Positions 31,341-37,719 of a stretch of 37,719 nt of DNA are shown in pieces. Every line of letters begins with the position of its first letter. Position 1 is the stretch's first letter. The translations under genes were made by a program, and so were the position numbers. The notes beneath the pieces are model-generated. The model searched no databases. It was not told where the DNA came from and saw only the letters and a program-made list of their open reading frames with translations. Origin of the DNA: JBFWYO01 sp050186335 (GTDB lineage Bacteria; Pseudomonadota; Alphaproteobacteria; Bin65); the NCBI GenBank assembly GCA_050186335.1, contig JBFWYO010000048.1, positions 1 to 37,719 on the forward strand, in the 5' to 3' direction.

Positions 31341-31682
31341 ATGACGCAGGTATCGCCGCAACGGATGCAGCATGCCGCCGCCGCAGCCAGCCGGCTGATG
31401 GCGGCAATGGCCAACGACAATCGGCTGATGATCCTGTGCCAGCTCACCGAGGGCGAGAAAACGGTTGGCCAGTTGGCTGCACTGATCGGGTTGAGCCAAT
31501 CGGCGCTGTCGCAGCACCTGGCCCGGTTGCGGGCCGACAAGCTGGTCCGCACGCGGCGTCAGGCTCAAACCATCTGGTACAGTCTGCATGGAAACGACGC
31601 GCGCCGCGTGATCGATCTTCTGTTTTCCATGTATTGCGTGCCGAACAGGAAAAGCGCCGGTGCGCGGACCGTCGCCGCCTGA
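31341..31682 (+). CDS. bigR: BigR/SqrR-type ArsR-family repressor
   Basis: The 113-residue protein is a winged-helix ArsR regulator; the recognition helix is LIGLSQSALSQHLARLRADK at about 49-68 and the wing is TRRQAQTIWYSL. It keeps two cysteines, Cys33 (MILCQLTEGE) and Cys99 (SMYCV), 66 residues apart, the same spacing as the Cys pair that forms the persulfide/tetrasulfide bridge in BigR and SqrR. No ArsR metal-box ELCVCDL is present. It should release the operator when reactive sulfur species accumulate and so switch on blh and itself. Confidence 0.88.
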   Translation: MTQVSPQRMQHAAAAASRLMAAMANDNRLMILCQLTEGEKTVGQLAALIGLSQSALSQHLARLRADKLVRTRRQAQTIWYSLHGNDARRVIDLLFSMYCVPNRKSAGARTVAA

Positions 31683-31855
31683 TCGCTTCGGTTCGATCGG
31701 CCGGCGCACGTCGCCGTATGCGTAATTTTCTGGGCGGCTCGGACGCTCTGCACTAAGATGATCGACATTGACGTGACCGCGTCGCGACCGCCGCGTCGGT
31801 GCGCGAACATCAACTTTTCCGCGACGCGCGGGCGCGCAGCAACACCGACGGTTCG

Positions 31856-33022
31856 ATGGCTGACGGCGGCGAAACTCTTTCCATTCGGCTGGTCGAAGCG
31901 ATCGACCGGGTCCCGGCCGCAACCTGGGATCATTGCGCCGGCGGCGACAATCCGTTCGTCAGCCACGCCTTCTTGTCGGCGCTCGAGGCCAGCCAATCGG
32001 TTTCCGTCGAAACCGGCTGGCTGCCGCGCCACCTGGTACTCGAGGACGCGTCCGGCCTCGTGCTGGGCGTGGTACCCGCCTACCTCAAAGGCCATTCCTA
32101 CGGCGAATACGTGTTCGACCACGGTTGGGCCGACGCTTACGAACGTGCCGGCGGCCGCTATTACCCCAAGCTTCAGGTCGCCGTCCCGTTTACCCCCGTG
32201 CCGGGCCCGCGCCTGCTGGTACCCGCCGGACCGGAACGCGCCCGCCGCCTGTCGACGCTGGCCAGCGGCCTGGCGCAAGTGACCGACGACATGGGGTTGT
32301 CGTCGTGCCACGTCACCTTCGCCGCGGACGACGACATCCAGGCCCTGCGCAAGCTCGGCTTTCTGATCCGCTATGGCGAGCAGTTCCACTGGCACAATCG
32401 CGGCTACGCAAGCTTCGACGATTTCCTCGCCGCGCTCGCCTCGCGCAAGCGCAAGATGATCCGCAAGGAGCGCGAAACCGTCCGCGAGTCCGGGATCGCG
32501 GTGCAAGCGCTGACCGGCCCCGAAATCAAGCCGCGCCATTGGGACGCGTTCTTTCGCTTCTACACCGATACCTACGATCGCAAATGGGGCGCGCCGTACC
32601 TGACGCGCACGTTCTTCGACATCGCCGCCGCGACGCTGCCCGACAAGGTCGTGCTCATGATGGCCGAACGCGATGGCATCCCGGTCGCCGGCGCGCTCAA
32701 CCTGGTCGGCCGGGACACGATCTACGGGCGCAACTGGGGATGCGCGGGCGACTTCAAATTCCTGCATTTTGAAGCCTGCTATTATCAGGCCATCGACTAT
32801 GCGATTGCCCACAAGCTGGCGCGCGTCGAGGCCGGCACCCAGGGCCCGCACAAGATCCAGCGCGGCTACCTGCCGGTCGAGACCCATAGCGCGCACTATA
32901 TCCGCGACCCGCAGATCAAGGCCGCGATCGACAATTTTATCGGTCGCGAACGACGCGCCATGGCGCGGGAAATGGCGGCTTTGGCCGAACTCTCGCCATA
33001 TCGCAAGGACGGCCAGGACTGA
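31856..33022 (+). CDS. FemAB-like (COG3146/DUF482) acetyltransferase-fold protein
   Basis: The 388-residue protein matches the DUF482/FemAB-like family: SIRLVEAIDRVPAATWD, NPFVSHAFLSALEAS, HSYGEYVFDHGWADAYERAG, FTPVPGPRLLV, then GYASFDDFLAALASRKRKM and the YGRNWGCAGDFKFLHFEACYY block and GTQGPHKIQRGYLPVETHS. The fold contains GNAT-like domains; the substrate is unknown. ATG 31856 is preferred from the protein start, but no strong ribosome site exists and a GTG at 31799 stays possible. Confidence 0.85.
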   Translation: MADGGETLSIRLVEAIDRVPAATWDHCAGGDNPFVSHAFLSALEASQSVSVETGWLPRHLVLEDASGLVLGVVPAYLKGHSYGEYVFDHGWADAYERAGGRYYPKLQVAVPFTPVPGPRLLVPAGPERARRLSTLASGLAQVTDDMGLSSCHVTFAADDDIQALRKLGFLIRYGEQFHWHNRGYASFDDFLAALASRKRKMIRKERETVRESGIAVQALTGPEIKPRHWDAFFRFYTDTYDRKWGAPYLTRTFFDIAAATLPDKVVLMMAERDGIPVAGALNLVGRDTIYGRNWGCAGDFKFLHFEACYYQAIDYAIAHKLARVEAGTQGPHKIQRGYLPVETHSAHYIRDPQIKAAIDNFIGRERRAMAREMAALAELSPYRKDGQD

Positions 33023-33085
33023 GGCCGGCAATTCAAGTGGGGATCGGGCTGTGGTATGGTTGATCGTGTCCGCGAGGTGCCGATT

Positions 33086-33769
33086 ATGGGGGTATCGATG
33101 GCGCGATTGGTGACGGCGGCCGCCCTGGTGATGGCGTTGTGCTGGCCGGCCGGGGCGCAAACTCCGGCCGAAACCTGCCGCACCGGCCTCGGCCGAACCG
33201 CGGTCGACGCCTGCAAGGCCGCGATTCAATCCGAACCCGCCAATATCGAATTGCGGCGCGCATTGGCGCGCGCCTTCTCGCGCAATGCGGATTATGGCGG
33301 CGCCGCCGAGACCTATCGAGACATCACACTGGTGGCGCCGCAGGACCCGCGCGGGTTTTACGAGTACGCCGCGTATCTCGCCTTCGTGCGCCGGTACACT
33401 GACGCGGTCGACCCCGCCGAAAAGGCCATGGCGCTGCGGCCGGACAATCTGCCCGCCTATCGGCTGGCCGCGATCGTCTACAGCATGGTCGAGCGTCCGA
33501 CCGACGCGTTCCGCGTTTCGCTCGAAGCAGCGAAGCTCGGCGATTCGATCTCGATGTACGAAGTGGCCGAATATTACGCCGACGGCACCGGCACCAAAGT
33601 CGATCCGCGCCGCGCGCTGGAGTGGATGGAAAAAGCCGCGATCTCCGGCCACGTCACCGCGATGGACCGGATGACGGAAATCTATCTCGACGGAAAACTG
33701 GGCGCACCGGTCGATGGCAAGAAGGCCGAGCTGTGGGCGACGCGGGCCTATAAGGCGCGGCGGGAGTAA
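33086..33769 (+). CDS. Exported TPR/Sel1-repeat protein
   Basis: The 227-residue protein starts with a signal peptide (MARLVTAAALVMALCWPAGA, cleavage before QTPAE). The mature part has TPR-like helical pairs (ALARAFSRNADYGGAAETYR; GFYEYAAYLAFVRRYTDAVD; AYRLAAIVYSMVERPTDAF) and two Sel1-like repeats near the end (MYEVAEYYADGTGTKVDPRR; DRMTEIYLDGKLGAPVDGKK). It probably scaffolds periplasmic protein contacts. ATG 33086 has GAGG eight nt upstream; an ATG at 33098 also fits. Confidence 0.8.
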   Translation: MGVSMARLVTAAALVMALCWPAGAQTPAETCRTGLGRTAVDACKAAIQSEPANIELRRALARAFSRNADYGGAAETYRDITLVAPQDPRGFYEYAAYLAFVRRYTDAVDPAEKAMALRPDNLPAYRLAAIVYSMVERPTDAFRVSLEAAKLGDSISMYEVAEYYADGTGTKVDPRRALEWMEKAAISGHVTAMDRMTEIYLDGKLGAPVDGKKAELWATRAYKARRE

Positions 33770-33820
33770 GCGAGCGACTCGCAGCGAACGTTTACGAGAG
33801 GTAGCGCAGGCCGCAGACAA

Positions 33821-33852
33821 TCGGGGCAATGCCTGCGCATTGCCCCGAAATT
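33821..33852. terminator. Hairpin between converging Sel1 gene and clpA
   Basis: TCGGGGCAATGC (33821-33832) and GCATTGCCCCGA (33837-33848) form a perfect 12-bp stem with loop CTGC, followed on the plus strand by AATTTT. It lies between two converging stop codons and can serve as a terminator for the plus-strand gene, possibly for both. Confidence 0.7.
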
Positions 33853-33877
33853 TTCGAAATCCGCGTAAGCGCCGAGA

Positions 33878-36208
33878 CTAGTCGGCCAGCGCCGGCGTCT
33901 TGCTTTCGTCGCCGTCGGAGCCGTCTTCGCCGTCGGTCGGCTTCGGGTTCTTGTTCTCGACATAGGCGAAGGTAAGTTTCTTGTCTTCGCCCAGGCCGAT
34001 CTTGACCAGACCGCCCTTGACCAGATTGCCGAACAGCAATTCGTCCGACAGCGGCTTCTTGATGTATTCCTGGATGATACGGCCGAGCGGACGCGCACCG
34101 AACTGCGGATCGTAGCCCTTGGCCGCCAGCCAATCGCGCGCTTCGTCGGTCATCTCGACGGTGACGCCGCGGTCGGACAATTGCTCTTCCAGCTGCATGA
34201 TGAACTTGTCGACCACGCGCCGCACCACTTCCGGCCCGAGCCCGGCGAACGTCACCGTGGCATCGAGGCGGTTGCGGAATTCCGGCGTGAACATGCGGTT
34301 GATGGCCTCGGTGTCGTCGCCTTCGCGCTTCGAACGCTCGAAGCCGATCGCCGGCCTGGCGAGATCGGAGGCACCGGCGTTGGTGGTCATGATCAGGATC
34401 ACCTGCCGGAAATCGACGCTCTTGCCGTTGTGGTCGGTCAGCTTGCCGTGGTCCATGACCTGCAGCAGGATGTTGAACAGATCCGGATGCGCCTTCTCGA
34501 TTTCGTCGAGCAGGAGCACCGCAAACGGATGCTGGTCGATGGCGTCGGTCAGCAGGCCGCCCTGGTCGAAACCGACATAGCCCGGCGGCGCGCCGATCAG
34601 ACGCGATACCGAGTGGCGTTCCATGTATTCCGACATGTCGAAACGCACCAGCTCGCAGCCGAGCGTACGCGCCAACTGGCGCGCGACTTCGGTCTTGCCG
34701 ACGCCGGTCGGGCCCGAGAACAGATAGCTGCCGATCGGCTTCTCCGGCTCGCGCAGGCCGGCGCGCGACAGTTTGATCGCACTGCACAGGGCGTCGATCG
34801 CCTTGTCCTGGCCGTAAACCATGCGCTTCAGATCGCCTTCGAGATTCTTCAGCGTCTGCTTGTCGTCGCGCGACACGGTCTTGGTCGGGATGCGCGCGAT
34901 CTTGGATACGGTGTCCTCGACGTCGCGCACGGTGATCGTCTTCTTGCGCTTCGACGGCGGCACCAGCATCTGCGCCGCACCCACCTCGTCGATCACATCG
35001 ATCGCCTTGTCGGGCAGTTTGCGGTCGTTGATGTAGCGTGCCGAGAGTTCCACCGCGGCCGTGATCGCCTCGCTGGTGTATCGCACGCCGTGATGCTCTT
35101 CGTAATACGGCTTCAAACCGCGCAGAATCTTGATCGCATCCGCCACCGTCGGCTCGTTGACATCGATCTTCTGGAACCGGCGCACCAGGGCGCGGTCCTT
35201 TTCGAAGTAGTTGCGGTACTCCTTGTAGGTGGTAGAGCCGATGCAGCGGAGATTGCCGCTCGCCAGTGCCGGCTTGAGCAGATTGGACGCATCCATCGAG
35301 CCGCCGGAGGTCGCCCCCGCGCCGATCACCGTGTGGATCTCGTCGATGAACAGGATCGAGCCCTTGTGCGCCTCGAGTTCCTTGAGCACCGCCTTCAACC
35401 GCTCTTCGAAATCGCCGCGATAGCGCGTGCCGGCGAGCAGAGCGCCCATATCGAGCGAAAAGATGACGCAGGATTTCAGCACTTCGGGCACTTCGCCGTT
35501 GACGATCCGGCGCGCGAGACCCTCGGCGATCGCCGTCTTGCCCACGCCGGGGTCGCCGACATAGAGCGGGTTGTTCTTCTGGCGCCGGCACAGAATCTGC
35601 ACCGTGCGCTCGACCTCGGGTTCGCGCCCGATCAGCGGATCGATGCGGCCGTCCTTGGCCTTCTTGTTCAGATCGACGCAATACGCGGTCAGCGCCTCTT
35701 TGCCCTGCTTGACGACGTTCTCGGCGTTCGCATCGGGCTCGGCGCCCGATACGCCCGGTCCGCCCGCGTGGCCCGGCACCTTGGCGATGCCGTGCGAGAT
35801 ATAGTTGACGGCGTCGAACCGCGTCATGTCCTGTTCCTGCAGGAAATAAACCGCGTGCGACTCGCGCTCGGCGAAGATGGCGACCAGCACGTTGGCGCCG
35901 GTCACTTCCTCGCGGCCGGACGATTGCACATGGATGGCGGCACGTTGCAGGACGCGCTGGAAGCCGGCGGTCGGCTTCGAATCGTCGCCGGTGTCGGACA
36001 CCAAGCCGTCGAGTTCGTTGTCGATGTATTCGAGCAACTCCTGGCGCAGCTTGTCGACTTCGACGTTGCACGCGCGCAGGACCGCGATCGCGTCCTGATC
36101 CTCGGTCAGCGCCAACAGCAGATGTTCGAGCGTCGCGAATTCATGCTTGCGTTGATTGGCATGTGCGAGCGCTCGATGGAGACTTTGTTCGAGATTACTG
36201 GAGAGCAT
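33878..36208 (-). CDS. clpA: ATP-dependent Clp protease ATP-binding subunit ClpA
   Basis: ClpA unfolds substrates and feeds them to ClpP; with ClpS it degrades N-degron proteins. The 776-residue protein has the Clp-N double repeat (1 to about 145), AAA-1 with Walker A GDPGVGKT at 218-225, and AAA-2 with GPTGVGKT near residue 505, then IDFRQVILIMTTNAG-type sensor sequence and the D2-small domain. The hexamer-to-ClpP IGL-type loop should lie in AAA-2 but was not pinned down. The C terminus is Asp/Gly-rich (KPTDGEDGSDGDESK). clpS is 46 nt upstream on the same strand. Confidence 0.96.
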   Translation of the reverse strand: MLSSNLEQSLHRALAHANQRKHEFATLEHLLLALTEDQDAIAVLRACNVEVDKLRQELLEYIDNELDGLVSDTGDDSKPTAGFQRVLQRAAIHVQSSGREEVTGANVLVAIFAERESHAVYFLQEQDMTRFDAVNYISHGIAKVPGHAGGPGVSGAEPDANAENVVKQGKEALTAYCVDLNKKAKDGRIDPLIGREPEVERTVQILCRRQKNNPLYVGDPGVGKTAIAEGLARRIVNGEVPEVLKSCVIFSLDMGALLAGTRYRGDFEERLKAVLKELEAHKGSILFIDEIHTVIGAGATSGGSMDASNLLKPALASGNLRCIGSTTYKEYRNYFEKDRALVRRFQKIDVNEPTVADAIKILRGLKPYYEEHHGVRYTSEAITAAVELSARYINDRKLPDKAIDVIDEVGAAQMLVPPSKRKKTITVRDVEDTVSKIARIPTKTVSRDDKQTLKNLEGDLKRMVYGQDKAIDALCSAIKLSRAGLREPEKPIGSYLFSGPTGVGKTEVARQLARTLGCELVRFDMSEYMERHSVSRLIGAPPGYVGFDQGGLLTDAIDQHPFAVLLLDEIEKAHPDLFNILLQVMDHGKLTDHNGKSVDFRQVILIMTTNAGASDLARPAIGFERSKREGDDTEAINRMFTPEFRNRLDATVTFAGLGPEVVRRVVDKFIMQLEEQLSDRGVTVEMTDEARDWLAAKGYDPQFGARPLGRIIQEYIKKPLSDELLFGNLVKGGLVKIGLGEDKKLTFAYVENKNPKPTDGEDGSDGDESKTPALAD

Positions 36209-36254
36209 GCTGGTTCGACTGTCCTTTCATCTCATCGGACGCGGGGTTCGCGCC

Positions 36255-36602
36255 CTATTCCTTTTCCAAGGTACATTGCAGCGGGTGCTGATGACGACGC
36301 GCCAAATCCATCACCTGGGTGACCTTGGTCTCGGCCACCTCATACGTATATACGCCACAAATGCCGACGCCGCGCTGGTGCACGTGCAACATGATACGGG
36401 TAGCTTCCTCGCGGCTCTTGCTGAAGAAACGCTCCAGCACATGCACGACGAACTCCATCGGCGTGTAATCGTCGTTCAGCATCAATACTTTGTACATCGA
36501 CGGCTTTTTGGTCTTGGTGCGCGTACGCACCGCGACGCCGGTCTGGCCGTCGTCGTCGCCTCGATCGTTCTTGCCGTTCTTGCCGTTGCCCGGTTTGCCC
36601 AT
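36255..36602 (-). CDS. clpS: ATP-dependent Clp protease adaptor ClpS
   Basis: ClpS binds destabilising N-terminal residues (Leu, Phe, Tyr, Trp) and delivers the protein to ClpA. The 115-residue protein has a flexible Gly/Asp/Lys-rich N-terminal arm (1 to about 35) and the adaptor domain: YKVLMLNDDYTPMEFVVHVL carries the alpha-amino-binding Asn43-Asp44-Asp45, and IMLHVHQRGVGICGVYTYEV carries the His (His75) of the hydrophobic pocket. It precedes clpA, the usual order. Aat, which makes the Leu/Phe N termini, is encoded at 14.1 kb. Confidence 0.95.
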   Translation of the reverse strand: MGKPGNGKNGKNDRGDDDGQTGVAVRTRTKTKKPSMYKVLMLNDDYTPMEFVVHVLERFFSKSREEATRIMLHVHQRGVGICGVYTYEVAETKVTQVMDLARRHQHPLQCTLEKE

Positions 36603-36726
36603 TGCCTACGGTAGGTCGTTGCGACGCAGCATTCGTACCTTCGTTAATCTTGGTGAATCTTAATGAAAATCAATCCCCTGGGCCAAGGGAGAAATGCAAC
36701 AGGGTAAACGGCCCGGCGGCGAACGC

Positions 36727-36752
36727 AAAAGGCCCGGTCTTGCGACCGGGCC
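36727..36752 (-). terminator. Rho-independent terminator of the phasin gene
   Basis: On the minus strand GGCCCGGTC and GACCGGGCC (36752-36744 with 36739-36731) form a perfect 9-bp GC stem around GCAA, followed by TTTT (36730-36727). It lies 36 nt beyond the phasin stop codon. The T-run is short but the stem is strong. Confidence 0.8.
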
Positions 36753-36788
36753 CCTTGCCATACTCTACGCAAACCTTGGTCGATGCCG

Positions 36789-37376
36789 TTACGCCGCGAG
36801 CGGCTTGGCGAACTGTTCCATGGTCTTGTTGACGCGGACTTGAATCGGCTCGACCGCCTGATTGGCGACCTTGACCGTCAATTCCGACAATTTGGTGCCT
36901 TCGGCGATCGCACGATCGAACGCGGCGCGTGCGTAGCTCGTCTGCAGCTCGACCAGATCGGTCAGCGACTTGCACTCGAAGAACGCCTTGGTGGTCGCGA
37001 CGTGCGTTTCGAAGGCCTTTTGATTGTAGGCCATCATTTCTTCGGCGATCTGCTCGAAACCCTTCGCGGCCGCTTCGCTGGCCGTGAACATGGCGTCGAT
37101 GTTGCCCTTGTTGACGGCAACGATCTCGTCGAACTTGTCGGCGGCCTGCGGAAACGCCTTCTTGACCTGTTCCGAGGTCATCGCGACCGCCTGCTCAAGG
37201 CCCTTCTGGAAAGCTTCGGTGCCGGCCTTGTAAGCCTTTTCGGCATGCTCTTTGCTGACCTTGACCGCCTTCTGGACGGTTTCGGTGCCGGCCTTCATGG
37301 CCTTTTCGATATTGTCCTGGCCGTTTTTCACTGCCGCCTGGACCTGCTCAGTCTGATTCTTGCTCGGATTTGCCAT
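36789..37376 (-). CDS. Phasin family protein
   Basis: Phasins coat polyhydroxyalkanoate granules. The 195-residue protein is wholly helical and of the phasin_2 type: Gln/Lys/Ala-rich N-terminal heptads (KAMKAGTETVQKAVKVSKEH, KAYKAGTEAFQKGLEQA), then the conserved central part FTASEAAAKGFEQIAEEMMA and SLTDLVELQTSYARAAFDRA. AAGGAG lies six nt before ATG 37376; longer frames upstream have no such site. Two TGCA-rich sites upstream point to control by PhaR. Confidence 0.92.
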   Translation of the reverse strand: MANPSKNQTEQVQAAVKNGQDNIEKAMKAGTETVQKAVKVSKEHAEKAYKAGTEAFQKGLEQAVAMTSEQVKKAFPQAADKFDEIVAVNKGNIDAMFTASEAAAKGFEQIAEEMMAYNQKAFETHVATTKAFFECKSLTDLVELQTSYARAAFDRAIAEGTKLSELTVKVANQAVEPIQVRVNKTMEQFAKPLAA

Positions 37377-37678
37377 CGTACGCTCCTTCGGTTTGACGTT
37401 GGGCAGCGTGTCGGCCTGCCCGGCCCGGCTCCGCTGTTTTTTCATCCCAACCTTCCCGCGCCGCAATAAGTCGTTTGGGTTCCTGCACGTTTTTCATGGT
37501 GCAATGCAGCATGAATGCCCCGAATATAGGCACATTTCGGCTCCGGTCAAGCGATTTTTGTGCACTGCACAACGTGCCGCACCCCGGCGCGTCTCGGCGC
37601 TCCTGCGCGCCCAAAAAAAGCCTCGAAAAAGCCAGGGATGCGGCTAGATTGGGCCGCGTAATTAAACCGGGGACGAAA
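37377..37678. other. Phasin promoter region
   Basis: This 302-bp region carries two copies of GTGCAnTGCA (37499-37508 and 37560-37569) and otherwise no gene I can support. The A-run AAAAAAA at 37613 has no stem. Promoter boxes are not clear. Confidence 0.5.
37499..37572. promoter_or_regulatory. Candidate PhaR operators upstream of phasin
   Basis: TTGTGCACTGCACAA (37558-37572) is a perfect dyad with one central base; GTGCAATGCA (37499-37508) repeats its core 61 bp away, close to six helical turns. PhaR, the repressor of phasin genes, is known to bind TGC-rich sites such as CTGC-spacer-GCAG. The sites are about 125-195 nt upstream of the phasin ATG, so the promoter must lie in this zone. Confidence 0.55.
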
Positions 37679-37719
37679 GTGGACAGGATTCGCCGGATTG
37701 CGTTTGATCCGCAGGTGGC
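37679..37719 (+). CDS. Possible gene start, cut by the window edge
   Basis: GTG at 37679 follows a G-rich sequence (GGGGACGAAA) and opens a frame reading VDRIRRIAFDPQV to the edge. Only 13 codons are visible; nothing can be said about function, and the start itself is uncertain. Confidence 0.3.
   Translation, partial: MDRIRRIAFDPQV

Noticed and set aside
33792..36071. 759-codon minus-strand frame inside clpA
   Set aside because: It is clpA in another register, Arg/Gly-rich and without motifs.

Overview
The window looks like a piece of chromosome from a GC-rich alphaproteobacterium, probably Rhodospirillales-like. The reasons are a homologue of mitochondrial complex I subunit NDUFA12, a large class II (B12-dependent) NrdJ, a DUF2155 and a DUF1491 protein, a phasin, a ClpS/ClpA pair, a BigR-type repressor and the aroQ-accB-accC-aat order. 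Genus-level placement is not possible by eye. There are no rRNA or tRNA genes, CRISPR arrays, transposases or phage genes that I can see. Almost all of it is housekeeping, but several intergenic stretches carry repeats and one block (about 23.8-26.9 kb) looks accessory.

Layout. 1-615: a 219-bp tandem repeat carrying large hairpins. 636-3970 (minus): guaB-rsmB-GNAT operon. 4259-7231 (minus): tyrosine catabolism genes hpd, fah and maiA, with a divergent MarR regulator at 7367 and a palindromic operator candidate between hpd and marR; homogentisate dioxygenase is not in the window. 7840-10144: glycosyltransferase, RmlC-like epimerase, DUF1491. 10335-11465 (minus): ornithine decarboxylase-type enzyme with a strong terminator and a structured leader. 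11754-14749 (plus): aroQ-accB-accC-aat (aromatic synthesis, fatty acid synthesis, N-degron tagging). 14719-17744 (minus): DUF2155, a small conserved-looking protein, and an operon NDUFA12-MCE-MCE-methyltransferase in which the second MCE (MlaD-like) gene is frameshifted. 17930-19558 (plus): DUF1989 protein and a DMT permease. 19949-23728: nrdJ, preceded by two NrdR-box-like sites exactly 31 bp apart and followed by a UUCG-loop terminator.

23.8-26.9 kb: an orphan kinase-fold gene lies between the real nrdJ 3' end and a decayed second copy of that 3' end plus terminator (24861-24999). Next come a secreted protein made of three 63-residue repeats with an Asn-Asp-Arg tail, a gene-poor stretch with a perfect 15-bp hairpin, and a 28-codon membrane ORF with a perfect Shine-Dalgarno. 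26.9-33.8 kb: RidA-family protein with a lysine-rich tail, GNAT, a Ser/Thr kinase with a multi-span membrane domain, small membrane proteins, a divergent bigR/blh persulfide-response pair with an operator, a FemAB-like acetyltransferase and a Sel1/TPR protein. 33.9-37.7 kb (minus): clpS-clpA and a phasin whose upstream region carries PhaR-like sites.

Working together: Aat adds Leu/Phe to N termini and ClpS hands such proteins to ClpA(P), so the adaptor arm and the tagging arm of the bacterial N-degron pathway are both encoded here, about 19 kb apart. The bigR/blh unit reads as sulfide/persulfide detoxification, and hpd-fah-maiA as most of the homogentisate pathway. The observations most worth a second look are the nrdJ tail duplication, the triple-repeat secreted protein, the frameshifted tandem MCE gene, the NrdR-box pair, and the two unannotated small membrane ORFs.
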